Part shown: positions 23,961 to 31,914 of the stretch, in pieces
Position numbering within the stretch: position 1 is the first letter of the stretch
Layout: each line of letters opens with the position of its first letter
Source of the DNA: Mariniphaga sp040772505
GTDB lineage: Bacteria > Bacteroidota > Bacteroidia > Bacteroidales > Prolixibacteraceae
NCBI GenBank assembly: GCA_040772505.1
Contig: JAXGYA010000007.1
Location: forward strand, 1-64,000
Direction: 5' to 3'
DNA length: 64,000 nucleotides
Notes under the pieces: generated by a model
What the model saw: only the letters and a program-made list of their open reading frames with translations
Databases searched by the model: none
What the model was told of the DNA's origin: nothing
Program-made: the position numbers and the translations under genes

Positions 23961-24701
23961 TCATACAAGCTGGAAAATCGAGGACCTTATCAAGTCAAAG
24001 AGAAATACTTGCTGAAAGCGCGATTGAAATGCATGGTTCATAATTCTCTCAGAAAGGTTATAGCTTTTCACGCCCCTCAGCCGATCGGTAATAATCAGCA
24101 ACCAGTAATAATTTAGGCGTTGCCTCTGATAATGCCTCAGCTTTTCATCTTTTTTATAAATAGCTCTTTCTATATCGGTGACAACATTTTCAGATATCCC
24201 AAGATTGTTGGAACGCTCCCAAATGGAACTCTTCAGCTCTGTGTGATGAATAACCAAAAGAGACTCGACTCCTTCAGGTAAATTTTCTGATGAGAGCGAG
24301 TGTCTGAAAAACGAGGTATTTTTTTTGCCTTTCACATTCTGACGAATGAGATTTGCAAGTTGTGCAGCTACTGATACACTATTTTCGATCTGTACAGGAT
24401 TTTGTTCAGAAAAAAGAAATTTCACAAAAAGTTTCAAGGATGATGTGCTTTCAAAAAGGGATTTAGTCAATTCTATTATTTCCTTTCGTAATTTAATTTT
24501 TGAAACCTCTTCTTCATCAGGTTCCCTGGCATTTAACGGATTGAGTCTTGTAAGTTCAATTCCCAGACTGTTTTTACTTTTAAGTGTTAAAATAAAGTCG
24601 GGAGATTCCGAAGGAATTATTTTCCCTTTGGGAAAATCGGGATAACAATCCTTAAAATATTGTATTAACAAAACCTCCAACTGTTTTTTGTCGGGTTGCA
24701 T
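23961..24701 (-). CDS. Uncharacterised protein with a PD-(D/E)XK-like core
   Basis: A 246-residue soluble protein I do not recognise as a named family. Near the N-terminus, SPDFILTLKSKNSLGIELTRL looks like the core of a PD-(D/E)XK nuclease fold: P-D, a strand, then a strand with Glu in GIELTRL; the usual Lys two residues after Glu is replaced by Thr, as in several uncharacterised relatives. The middle is charged and helical, and the C-terminus (LNYYWLLIITD...) has a further strand. It ends or begins no clear operon, lying between DUF302 and the ClC channel gene, 50 bases upstream of whose stop it starts. DNA or RNA cleavage is possible but unproven. Confidence 0.5.
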   Translation of the reverse strand: MQPDKKQLEVLLIQYFKDCYPDFPKGKIIPSESPDFILTLKSKNSLGIELTRLNPLNAREPDEEEVSKIKLRKEIIELTKSLFESTSSLKLFVKFLFSEQNPVQIENSVSVAAQLANLIRQNVKGKKNTSFFRHSLSSENLPEGVESLLVIHHTELKSSIWERSNNLGISENVVTDIERAIYKKDEKLRHYQRQRLNYYWLLIITDRLRGVKSYNLSERIMNHAFQSRFQQVFLFDLIRSSIFQLV

Positions 24702-24751
24702 AACCTTTAATTTTTTCGGAATTTATAAAGAAAATTTCACAGGTTTCAAAT

Positions 24752-26575
24752 CTATTCATTAGAAAACTTCTGCAACGTTTTGCGATATTTGGAAAAAACC
24801 ACTGCGCGGGATAAAAAACCGAGATACTTACCATCTTCAATAACCGCAAGGTTATACCTGCCGGAAGTTTCAAATTTTTCAGCCACTTTTTCCATGCTAT
24901 CCTCGGGCGATATGAACCATTCGGGCATATACATCAAATCTTTCACCATCACTTTGTCATAAAGTTCATGTTTGAAAATCTGCGAACGCACATCGGAAAG
25001 CTTCACCATCCCTTTCAGAATTCCATTTTCGTCCACAACAGGATAGAGATTGCGGTGGGATACGGAAATTGCCTTCACCAGATCGCCAAGTGAGGCATCG
25101 GGAGACAAAATTTCAAAATCAGTTTCCACAAGCTGCCGGACGTTCATCATTCGCAGGACGGTTTGGTCTTTATGATGTGTCAGCAAATAGCCGTCATGTG
25201 CCAATCGCCTGGCATACAGCGAATAGGATTCAAAGTTTATAATTGTAAGGTATGCTGTTGTGGACGAAATAATTAACGGAACAATCAATTCATAACCCCT
25301 TGTCATTTCTGCTGTCAGAAAAATAGCAGTTAACGGGGCATGCATCACGGCAGCCATCATCCCTGCCATGCCGGTCAATACAAAAAGATCTTCATGCAAT
25401 CCAAAATTTCCAAATGTATTCATAAATGTTGCAAAGAAAACTCCGGCAACAGCGCCCATAAACAAAGTGGGTGCAAAAATTCCACCCACACCCCCGGCGC
25501 CCATGGTGGATGCCATTGCAATCACCTTTAAAAACAAAAGTAAGCCAAGGAACAGCAGCAGCAGATAGGGATTCTCGCGCCACTTAAAAAAGAGCGAATG
25601 GTGTAATAAATCTGTACCGTGCCCTTTAAAAATCATGGCTATCTCGCGATACCCCTCACCCCAAAGCGATGGAAACAGGAGCACCATCGCTCCCATTATT
25701 AAACCGCCAATCGCTATTTTGACAACCCAGGAATTTATGGCTTTGAATTTTTCTTCAACATAAATTGACATACGTGTAAAATAAATTGCCAGCAGTCCTG
25801 TGAATACTCCCAACAAGATATATTGCCAAAATGTGTTGCCTTCAAAAGAGTGCACTTGTGTGAAATGCAAAAGCACATCTTCTCCCATAAAAAAGTAAGA
25901 AATTAAGGTTGCAGTGACGGTTGATATAAGCAGCGGGATGAGATAAACCATGGAAAGGTCCAGCATAAGCACTTCAAGCGTAAAAACAATGCCTGCAATG
26001 GGTGCATTAAAAATTCCCGCTATTGCGCCTGCCGCTCCGCAGCCGAGCATCAGATTAATAAAATTATCGTTCAACCGAAACAGCCTTGCCAGATTTGAAC
26101 CGATTGAAGCTCCGGTAAGTACAATGGGTGCTTCTGCCCCCACAGAACCACCAAAACCAATTGTGAGCGAACTGGCAACCATTGACGACCACGTATTGTG
26201 CGTTTTGAGCCTGCTGTTTTTTTGGGAAATTGAATGAAGTATTTTAGAAACGCCATGCCCAATATTATCCTTTACTACATACCGGACAAACAGTACGGTT
26301 ACGAATATGCCAATTAACGGATAAATAAGGTAAGTATAGCCGGCGAAATCTGCTCCGGACCAACCGACAAGCTTAACTGCAACAAAATGTACCAGGCTCT
26401 TCAGAATTAATGCCGCCAAACCGCTTGCTATACCCACAATTAAACTCAGCAAATATAAAAACTGGCGATCCGGGAGACGGTCAATCCGCCAGATAACCAA
26501 TCTTTGCAGCCAGGTTCGCAAATACCTCTTATTGAATATTTTTTTAATTCTGGACATTCGGCTTTTTTTCAACAC
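24752..26575 (-). CDS. ClC-type chloride channel or H+/Cl- exchanger with CBS domains
   Basis: A 607-residue ClC-family membrane protein. Ten to eleven hydrophobic segments cover about 30-450. The selectivity-filter regions are recognisable: IGHGVSKIL stands where GSGIP is expected, GSVGAEAPIVL contains the gating glutamate (E148 of E. coli ClcA), and GAGGVGGIFAPTLF is the third. Two CBS domains fill about 465-600 (EILSPDASLGDLVKAI..., VMVKDLMYMPEWFISPEDS), which bind nucleotides in related proteins. The retained glutamate is compatible with exchange. The Ser-containing first motif is altered, so ion preference cannot be stated. It stands divergent from mgtE, with which it shares CBS-type regulation. 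Confidence 0.88.
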   Translation of the reverse strand: MLKKSRMSRIKKIFNKRYLRTWLQRLVIWRIDRLPDRQFLYLLSLIVGIASGLAALILKSLVHFVAVKLVGWSGADFAGYTYLIYPLIGIFVTVLFVRYVVKDNIGHGVSKILHSISQKNSRLKTHNTWSSMVASSLTIGFGGSVGAEAPIVLTGASIGSNLARLFRLNDNFINLMLGCGAAGAIAGIFNAPIAGIVFTLEVLMLDLSMVYLIPLLISTVTATLISYFFMGEDVLLHFTQVHSFEGNTFWQYILLGVFTGLLAIYFTRMSIYVEEKFKAINSWVVKIAIGGLIMGAMVLLFPSLWGEGYREIAMIFKGHGTDLLHHSLFFKWRENPYLLLLFLGLLLFLKVIAMASTMGAGGVGGIFAPTLFMGAVAGVFFATFMNTFGNFGLHEDLFVLTGMAGMMAAVMHAPLTAIFLTAEMTRGYELIVPLIISSTTAYLTIINFESYSLYARRLAHDGYLLTHHKDQTVLRMMNVRQLVETDFEILSPDASLGDLVKAISVSHRNLYPVVDENGILKGMVKLSDVRSQIFKHELYDKVMVKDLMYMPEWFISPEDSMEKVAEKFETSGRYNLAVIEDGKYLGFLSRAVVFSKYRKTLQKFSNE

Positions 26576-26773
26576 ACAAATTTAACAAAACAATGGAACT
26601 GTTTAAATTTTCATCAACCAATCTCACCTGAAAGAGTTCATAAATAATTTTTGAGTTCAATGTATTCAGAGACTTCATCCATTATTTTTAATGTATCTCC
26701 GAATAGCAGTGTTTATAATATTATTTTATGAAACTTGAAATGAAGATTGTTATGGATATAAAAATGAAAGTCG

Positions 26774-26781
26774 TACATTTG
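26774..26781 (+). promoter_or_regulatory. -7 box TACATTTG of the mgtE transcript
   Basis: TACATTTG is a perfect TAnnTTTG match. A TTG at 26747-26749 is 24 bases upstream, slightly longer than the usual spacing. A start near 26786 would give a leader of about 120 bases before the mgtE ATG. Confidence 0.5.
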
Positions 26782-26809
26782 CGCAACAAAACTTAAAAAG
26801 GAACAAGTC

Positions 26810-26860
26810 ATGGACGATGGCCCGTGTTGTAAACAGAGAAAAATTTTAAACCTGCTTTAG
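26810..26860 (+). CDS. Upstream ORF in the mgtE leader
   Basis: A 16-residue ORF (ATG to TAG) preceded by AAAGGA at a normal distance. It begins Met-Asp-Asp-Gly-Pro-Cys-Cys and continues with a basic middle and a hydrophobic LNLL end. The stop codon shares its G with the palindrome GGAGGCGCCTCC (26860-26871). Acidic and proline residues at the very N-terminus recall the E. coli mgtL leader, whose translation aborts when Mg2+ is low. The reading frame is seen directly; its function is inference. Confidence 0.5.
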   Translation: MDDGPCCKQRKILNLL

Positions 26861-26904
26861 GAGGCGCCTCCCCAATGCCTCCCGAAGTAATAACAGAGGA
26901 GGTA
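26860..26904 (+). promoter_or_regulatory. Competing GGAGG/CCTCC pairings in the mgtE leader
   Basis: GGAGGC at 26860-26865 can pair fully with GCCTCC at 26877-26882 (6 bp, 11-base loop). The same GCCTCC can instead pair, with T at 26876, with GGAGGTA at 26898-26904 (7 pairs, one G-T). GGAGG at 26898-26902 lies 7 bases before the mgtE start, an unusually strong Shine-Dalgarno for this phylum. A second GCCTCC at 26866-26871 could also pair with either. The two folds exclude each other. Confidence 0.6.
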
Positions 26905-26909
26905 TAGCT

Positions 26910-28262
26910 ATGGAAGAAGTAACAACCCTTGTTCAGGAATTTGAGGAACTGATTGATCTCCGCCAATGGAAAAAATTGCGTGAGGAACTTGAAAAGCTTG
27001 ACCCTGCAGAAATTGCGGAATTGATTGAAGAGTTGGACAGAGAGGGTGACAGTGTAATTATTTTCAGATTATTGCCACGGGAAACTGCCCGTGAAACTTT
27101 TTTCAGGCTTGAATACCACAATCAGGAAGAACTTGTAGAAGGACTTGCCGACCGGAAGCATTTCCTGTCGGAACTGCTCAATGATTTGGCGCCCGACGAC
27201 CGGACAGCGCTGTTTGAAGAGTTACCCGGACCGGTAACCCAGCGCCTCATCCAGCTTTTGTCTCCAGAAGAACGGAAAATTTCCATCCAGTTGTTAGGCT
27301 ACCCCGAAGACAGTATCGGACGCTTAATGACACCCGACTATGTAGCCGTTAAACCCGAAATGACAATTGCACAGGCACTTGACCACATCAGAAACTTTGG
27401 AAAGGATTCGGAAACGCTGAATGTGGTCTATGTTGTTGATAAAACATGGAAATTGATAGATGAAATACGTCTTCGTGAAATTTTGCTTGCCCACCCCGAT
27501 CAAACCATAAGCGACCTGATGGACTACCGGTTTGTTGCTCTCAACGTACTTGATGATCAGGAGACTGTCATTAGTGTTTTTAACGATTATGACCGGGTAG
27601 CGCTTCCGGTTATCAACACAGAAGGTATTTTGCTGGGAATTGTGACATTCGACGACGTGATGGATGTTCAGGAAGAGGAAGCTACGGAAGACTTTCATAA
27701 ATTTGGATCGTTTCAGTCGGCAATTTTCAATCCGCTAAAGGAAGGAATCTTTAATCTTTATAAAAACAGAATTGTCTGGCTGGTTATACTGGTATTTGTA
27801 AATGTCTTTTCCGGTGCGGCAATTTCCAGTTTTGAAGCTGTAATTCAATCTATGGTCTCACTGGTATTTTTTCTACCCTTGCTGATTGACAGCGGGGGCA
27901 ACGCCGGTTCTCAATCGGCAACACTGATGATACGCTCCCTTGCGATTGGCGACGTAAAAGTTTCTGACTGGTACAAGCTCATCGGGAGAGAACTTGTTGT
28001 TTCCATATTGCTGGGAATCACCATGGCAGCCGCAGTATCTGTTGTTGCAAGCTACAGAGCTCCGGAAATTATGGTTGTAGTTGCATTATCAATGTTGTTA
28101 AATGTTATTGTGGGGAGTCTAATCGGACTTCTGCTGCCTTTCGTGTTCACAAAATTTAAACTTGACCCGGCAACTGCAAGTGCACCATTGATTACATCCA
28201 TATCCGACATTTGCGGTGTATTGATCTATTTTACAATAGCATCGTGGTACATTGGATTGTGA
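26910..28262 (+). CDS. mgtE: Magnesium transporter MgtE
   Basis: A 450-residue Mg2+ channel/transporter. The order is the MgtE N-domain superhelix (about 1-130, with LPRETARETFFRL and ELLNDLAPDDRTALFEELP), two CBS domains (about 135-255, opening with GYPEDSIGRLMTPDYVAV and including DDVMDVQEEEATEDFHKFG), then five membrane helices. The pore motif PLLIDSGGNAGSQSATLMIRSLAIGD is the family's signature. In known MgtE, Mg2+ bound to the CBS/N domains shuts the pore, so the protein senses Mg2+ itself. The leader holds a short upstream ORF and competing pairings, suggesting a second layer of control. Divergent from the ClC gene. Confidence 0.96.
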   Translation: MEEVTTLVQEFEELIDLRQWKKLREELEKLDPAEIAELIEELDREGDSVIIFRLLPRETARETFFRLEYHNQEELVEGLADRKHFLSELLNDLAPDDRTALFEELPGPVTQRLIQLLSPEERKISIQLLGYPEDSIGRLMTPDYVAVKPEMTIAQALDHIRNFGKDSETLNVVYVVDKTWKLIDEIRLREILLAHPDQTISDLMDYRFVALNVLDDQETVISVFNDYDRVALPVINTEGILLGIVTFDDVMDVQEEEATEDFHKFGSFQSAIFNPLKEGIFNLYKNRIVWLVILVFVNVFSGAAISSFEAVIQSMVSLVFFLPLLIDSGGNAGSQSATLMIRSLAIGDVKVSDWYKLIGRELVVSILLGITMAAAVSVVASYRAPEIMVVVALSMLLNVIVGSLIGLLLPFVFTKFKLDPATASAPLITSISDICGVLIYFTIASWYIGL

Positions 28263-28378
28263 GGATTCGTATTATTCAGATTAAGCCGGGATTCCCTAAA
28301 CATTTAACTATCTGTTGTGTTATAGGGGAGATGCTGAAAAGTCTTTATTTAAAATTTAACAAAAACAATTTGAGTCAA

Positions 28379-29344
28379 ATGAAAACAGTATTTAAATTTT
28401 TGATCTTCACTTTTGTTGTTTCACTAACAGCTCACACTGCAAACGGACAACGGTTCTTAAAAACATTGCAAAATAAAGTAGAGCAAAAAGTGAATGAACG
28501 GATTGATAATAAAGTAGATGAAACCCTCGACAAGAAGTTAGACGAAATTGAAGATTCTCTTGAAAAAGATGCCGAACCCGGCTCTGAAGCAAACTCACGA
28601 CAAGAGGGAAGAAGCAGTGAGCAACGCGTGCAGAATCTTCTGAAAGGATTAGGAGTATCCGGTGAACCGGTTTCTGTTGCCGACAGCTACAGTTTCAATC
28701 AGCTGATTGAAATGCATGTGGAATCTTTTGACAAAAAAGGAAAAAAAGAGAGCGAAGGCGATTTTATCACTTATCTGAGCTCTGATTCAAAAAGTTTAGC
28801 CTATCAGGTGGTTTCAGGCGATATGGGGAATCCCGGTCAGGGGATGTTCATTATTGATTCAAGTAATGGCGCCGCCATTATCCTGAATGATGAAAAAGGA
28901 GAAAAAACAGGAATTGTTTACGGGATGGGAGCGCTTTTCTCCTCATTGGGAAAAAGCATCGAAGAAGAGAATATTCCTGAAACACAGGAGGCTTATTTAG
29001 CCAATCCAAATGTCAAAAAAACAGGACGCACCAAGACTATAGCCGGTTTCAAATGCGAGGAATATAAATATGACGATGAAAATTCATCTTCGGAAGTCTG
29101 GATTACACAAGATGTTAAAATGAACTCTCAGGACTTTTTCAGCAATCTGTTTAAAGTTAATCTTTACTCACAAGGTATTCCATGGGGATACATGATGGAG
29201 GCAACTACCATTGACAAACAGTCGGGGGAAAAATCTGTGATGCAGGTTAAACGGGTGGAAAGAAACCTCAACACACGTTTTAATCTCAAAGAATACCAGC
29301 TCACCAACCTTGGGTCATTCACAATGCCGTCGGGAGAAAACTAA
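28379..29344 (+). CDS. DUF4412 exported protein
   Basis: A 321-residue exported protein. The signal peptide ends near ANGQ-RF. A highly charged helical stretch (about 25-70, with repeated KV.ERIDNKVDETLDKKLDEIE heptads) is probably a coiled coil. The rest is a beta-rich DUF4412 domain, recognised by TKTIAGFKCEEYKYDDE and EVWITQDVK. DUF4412 proteins are frequent in Bacteroidota and have no assigned function; they resemble lipoprotein-carrier (LolA-like) folds. The frame is open from 28211, within the end of mgtE, but ATG 28379 gives a proper signal peptide. Co-directional with mgtE, 116 bases downstream. Confidence 0.75.
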   Translation: MKTVFKFLIFTFVVSLTAHTANGQRFLKTLQNKVEQKVNERIDNKVDETLDKKLDEIEDSLEKDAEPGSEANSRQEGRSSEQRVQNLLKGLGVSGEPVSVADSYSFNQLIEMHVESFDKKGKKESEGDFITYLSSDSKSLAYQVVSGDMGNPGQGMFIIDSSNGAAIILNDEKGEKTGIVYGMGALFSSLGKSIEEENIPETQEAYLANPNVKKTGRTKTIAGFKCEEYKYDDENSSSEVWITQDVKMNSQDFFSNLFKVNLYSQGIPWGYMMEATTIDKQSGEKSVMQVKRVERNLNTRFNLKEYQLTNLGSFTMPSGEN

Positions 29345-29400
29345 CCGGGAAACAGTGCTGATTAGCAGCTCTTTGTGCAATTTGGTGGTTTTATAAAATT

Positions 29401-29868
29401 TCAATTTTCAAAATGATAGAGGAAAGTAACCAGCGCTTCATAGGCTGGTTTTTCTTTTCCCTCAATTTCAACAATAATTTTCACCTGTGCTTTTGTAATT
29501 CCTCTCAGATTGCGGATATCATTTAGATACACTTTAGCCCTAATTTTATCGTTCACCAGCACCGGTTCCTGAAATCGCAATTTTTCAATGCCGTAATTCA
29601 CCACCATCTTCACATTTCTGAAATCTGTGATGGAAAACCAGAGGTAAGTGAGCATCGAAACGGTATGATAACCATGGGCTATAGTACTTTTAAAAGGAGA
29701 CTCCTTTTCAGCCCGTTGTGGATCGGTATGAATCCATTGGTGATCTAAGGTGGCTTCCGCAAATTGATTTATTTTTTCCTGAGTTATCTGAATAAAATCT
29801 GAAGTTCCGATTTCCTTTCCCAGAAGAGAGGCAAACTCATCGTAATTGTAAATGACTCTTTTGTTCAT
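29401..29868 (-). CDS. MaoC-family (R)-enoyl-CoA hydratase-like protein
   Basis: A 155-residue hot-dog-fold protein of the MaoC/PhaJ family. The hydratase motif is visible: Asp in TLDHQWIHTDPQRA (consensus Dx(N/W)xxHxD), followed by FKSTIAHGYHTVSML, with conserved Ala-His-Gly. These enzymes add water to trans-2-enoyl-CoA to give (R)-3-hydroxyacyl-CoA in fatty-acid or PHA metabolism, but many homologues act as side-chain dehydratases. There is no fatty-acid operon around it: the convergent neighbour is the DUF4412 gene and the divergent one a DMT transporter. Cytoplasmic; no signal. Confidence 0.88.
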   Translation of the reverse strand: MNKRVIYNYDEFASLLGKEIGTSDFIQITQEKINQFAEATLDHQWIHTDPQRAEKESPFKSTIAHGYHTVSMLTYLWFSITDFRNVKMVVNYGIEKLRFQEPVLVNDKIRAKVYLNDIRNLRGITKAQVKIIVEIEGKEKPAYEALVTFLYHFEN

Positions 29869-30056
29869 ATTAAGCTAAAGTTTTGCAGAACAAATAACGC
29901 TATTTAAAGCTACTACTGAAGTAAAAAAAGATTATTTCTGAAGAAAAAAAGATAAGTTTTCATTTTTACACCGAAAATTAATACTTGATGTTCTAATTTT
30001 ACAAAGTATGAAGAAGTCGCAATTAATTTATCATTTTTGCAAACATATTTTTCAGA

Positions 30057-30989
30057 ATGAAAAACATTTTAAAAAGCACAACATTTTTGGCAATTTTCGC
30101 TTCCTGGTTATGGTCAACCGCCTTTGTTGCCGTAAAAATTGGATTGGAGTTTCACACCCCCCTTCAGTTTGCAGGCATTCGTTTTTTCATTTCCGGAATC
30201 ATTATCCTTCTTCTGTTTGGCAAGTTCAGTAGGTTTTTCTCAGAAATAAAGACCCACTCAAAACTGTTTATTAAAGTTGCACTGGTTCAGGTATTTTTCC
30301 AATATGCCCTGTTCTACAGTGGTCTTAACCTCATTCCCGGTGCACTTGGGGCAATGATTATCGGCTCCTCTCCTCTGTTCATTGCCATTGTAGCACATTT
30401 TACACTTCAGAATGACAAAATGACTTTCCCCAAACTACTGAGCATTTCGATAGGCGTGGCAGGAATTGCCATTATCACTGTGGGGCGAACCAAGGTTGAA
30501 ATGCGGGGTGATGCAGAATGGATCGGAATTCTGTTGCTTTTGGCAAATAACCTTTTCTCCGGTTATGCCAATGTTTTGGTTTCCAAATCTCCGGATAATG
30601 TTTCCCCACTTGCGCTCAGCTCTTTCACCCTGATTTTTGGCGGATTCTTACTTTTCATCGTTTCCATTCCCTTTGAAGGTTTGAGCACTGGACCTTTTCC
30701 TGCGAAGTATTATGCTGCATTGGGCTGGCTCAGCTTCTTATCAGCCGCTGCCATCTCCATTTGGTTTACTCTACTGAAACGCCCAAGAGTGAAAGTGTCA
30801 TTTCTCAACGTATGGAAATTTCTGATTCCGGTTTCGGGAGCAATATTAAGCTGGATTATTCTCGAAAATGAAAATCCGGATGCTCCGTCAATCATTGGAA
30901 TGATAGTGATTGCCATATCACTGGTTGCACTAAACTTTGCAAACAGGAAAGCTGTAAAGCACCCGGAAATTTCCAGGAAAAAACGCTGA
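30057..30989 (+). CDS. EamA/DMT-family transporter
   Basis: A 310-residue inner-membrane protein with ten hydrophobic helices arranged as two EamA repeats (about 10-145 and 160-300). The LWSTAFVAVKIGLEFHTPLQFAGIRFF start is typical of the drug/metabolite transporter superfamily; the second repeat shows LALSSFTLIFGGFLLF and a final SIIGMIVIAISLVAL. Substrates of this family vary from amino acids and purines to nucleotide sugars; nothing here narrows that. A second, different DMT gene lies at 62968-63882. Convergent with the DUF1080 lipoprotein gene. Confidence 0.88.
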   Translation: MKNILKSTTFLAIFASWLWSTAFVAVKIGLEFHTPLQFAGIRFFISGIIILLLFGKFSRFFSEIKTHSKLFIKVALVQVFFQYALFYSGLNLIPGALGAMIIGSSPLFIAIVAHFTLQNDKMTFPKLLSISIGVAGIAIITVGRTKVEMRGDAEWIGILLLLANNLFSGYANVLVSKSPDNVSPLALSSFTLIFGGFLLFIVSIPFEGLSTGPFPAKYYAALGWLSFLSAAAISIWFTLLKRPRVKVSFLNVWKFLIPVSGAILSWIILENENPDAPSIIGMIVIAISLVALNFANRKAVKHPEISRKKR

Positions 30990-31038
30990 CAATCAGGTGA
31001 TTCTCAACTAAAAAAAAGCTACAGAAAAATTTCAAATA

Positions 31039-31881
31039 CTACTCCGACTTCTCATTATCAAGCAGCAGCAGTTCGATTTTTCTAAAATCGGTTGGATGGC
31101 TTTCTGCCTGAATGGAGATTGTTCCTCCGGTAATTATAATGTCTCCATACTCTTCAAGCAGCTTTTCATAATAAGGTTCACGCGGATCAAGCTGGGGTTT
31201 TTCGTAGCTCATCACCTCAACACCGTTAACAAAATGACGAATAGTTTCACCTCCGCGAACCTCCACCTCAACCGTAACCCACTGGTCGCCATGAAAGGTT
31301 TCGGAGTGAGAGTTCACACAATGCTGCTCAATCAGCAAGCCATCCATCACAATGTTGGTTCCCGGCGAACACATGTTTGCAGTTGAACGCTCATCCCTTC
31401 CATTTCCACCTAATAACTGCACTTCAATAGAAACCGGAAAATCCTGGTCAATCTCCATAGATTCAGCGCTTTGCCCGTGAATCATCAGTCCGTTATTACG
31501 GTATGCCCAGCCGGGGCCACCTTTCACCTGATTGCCCACAAAGCGGTATTCTGCCCGCAGGCGATAATGGGAAAAATCGCCATTATAGAACAGATGACCG
31601 TACTGGTTACCCCAATCTTCCCATTCTTCATAGCTCACACGCAACAATCCGTCTTCAACCCTGAAAGTATTATTCAGGTTATAACCAAGCTCATAACCGG
31701 CAAATTTGACCTGCCAATCGTTTAAATCTTTACCATTGAACAACTGAATCCAAATCTCTTCCACATCTGCAACAGCAGATTTCTCACTTTTTTGCTTTGC
31801 TTTTTGTCCCGGTCCGCAGGAGAAAAGAGAAATTGAGAATAACGCTAAAAAAATTGTATAATTAAAAATCAGCTTCTTCAT
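31039..31881 (-). CDS. DUF1080 lipoprotein (3-keto-glycoside hydrolase-like)
   Basis: A 280-residue lipoprotein with lipobox SLFSC (about residue 22) and one DUF1080 domain over nearly all the rest. The pattern is clear: IQLFNGKDLNDW at the start, then AEYRFVGNQVKGG, NNGLMIHGQ, SIEVQLLGG, GDQWVTVEVEVRG, HFVNGVEVM and a final GTISIQAESHPTDFRKIELL. Related proteins of gut Bacteroides cleave 3-keto-glycosides after oxidation by a Gfo/Idh enzyme. The upstream gene, 33 bases away on the same strand, is exactly such an oxidoreductase with a Tat/lipobox signal, so the two probably act in sequence outside the cytoplasm on the same sugar. Confidence 0.85.
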   Translation of the reverse strand: MKKLIFNYTIFLALFSISLFSCGPGQKAKQKSEKSAVADVEEIWIQLFNGKDLNDWQVKFAGYELGYNLNNTFRVEDGLLRVSYEEWEDWGNQYGHLFYNGDFSHYRLRAEYRFVGNQVKGGPGWAYRNNGLMIHGQSAESMEIDQDFPVSIEVQLLGGNGRDERSTANMCSPGTNIVMDGLLIEQHCVNSHSETFHGDQWVTVEVEVRGGETIRHFVNGVEVMSYEKPQLDPREPYYEKLLEEYGDIIITGGTISIQAESHPTDFRKIELLLLDNEKSE

Positions 31882-31914
31882 TAGTTAGTAATTTCTGGTT
31901 AAATGTTTTTTACT

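Noticed and set aside
26790..26910. M-box (ykoK) magnesium riboswitch before mgtE
   Set aside because: The leader is only about 120 bases and lacks the long conserved core and multi-stem layout that I know for the M-box. The short ORF plus competing CCTCC pairings explain it better.
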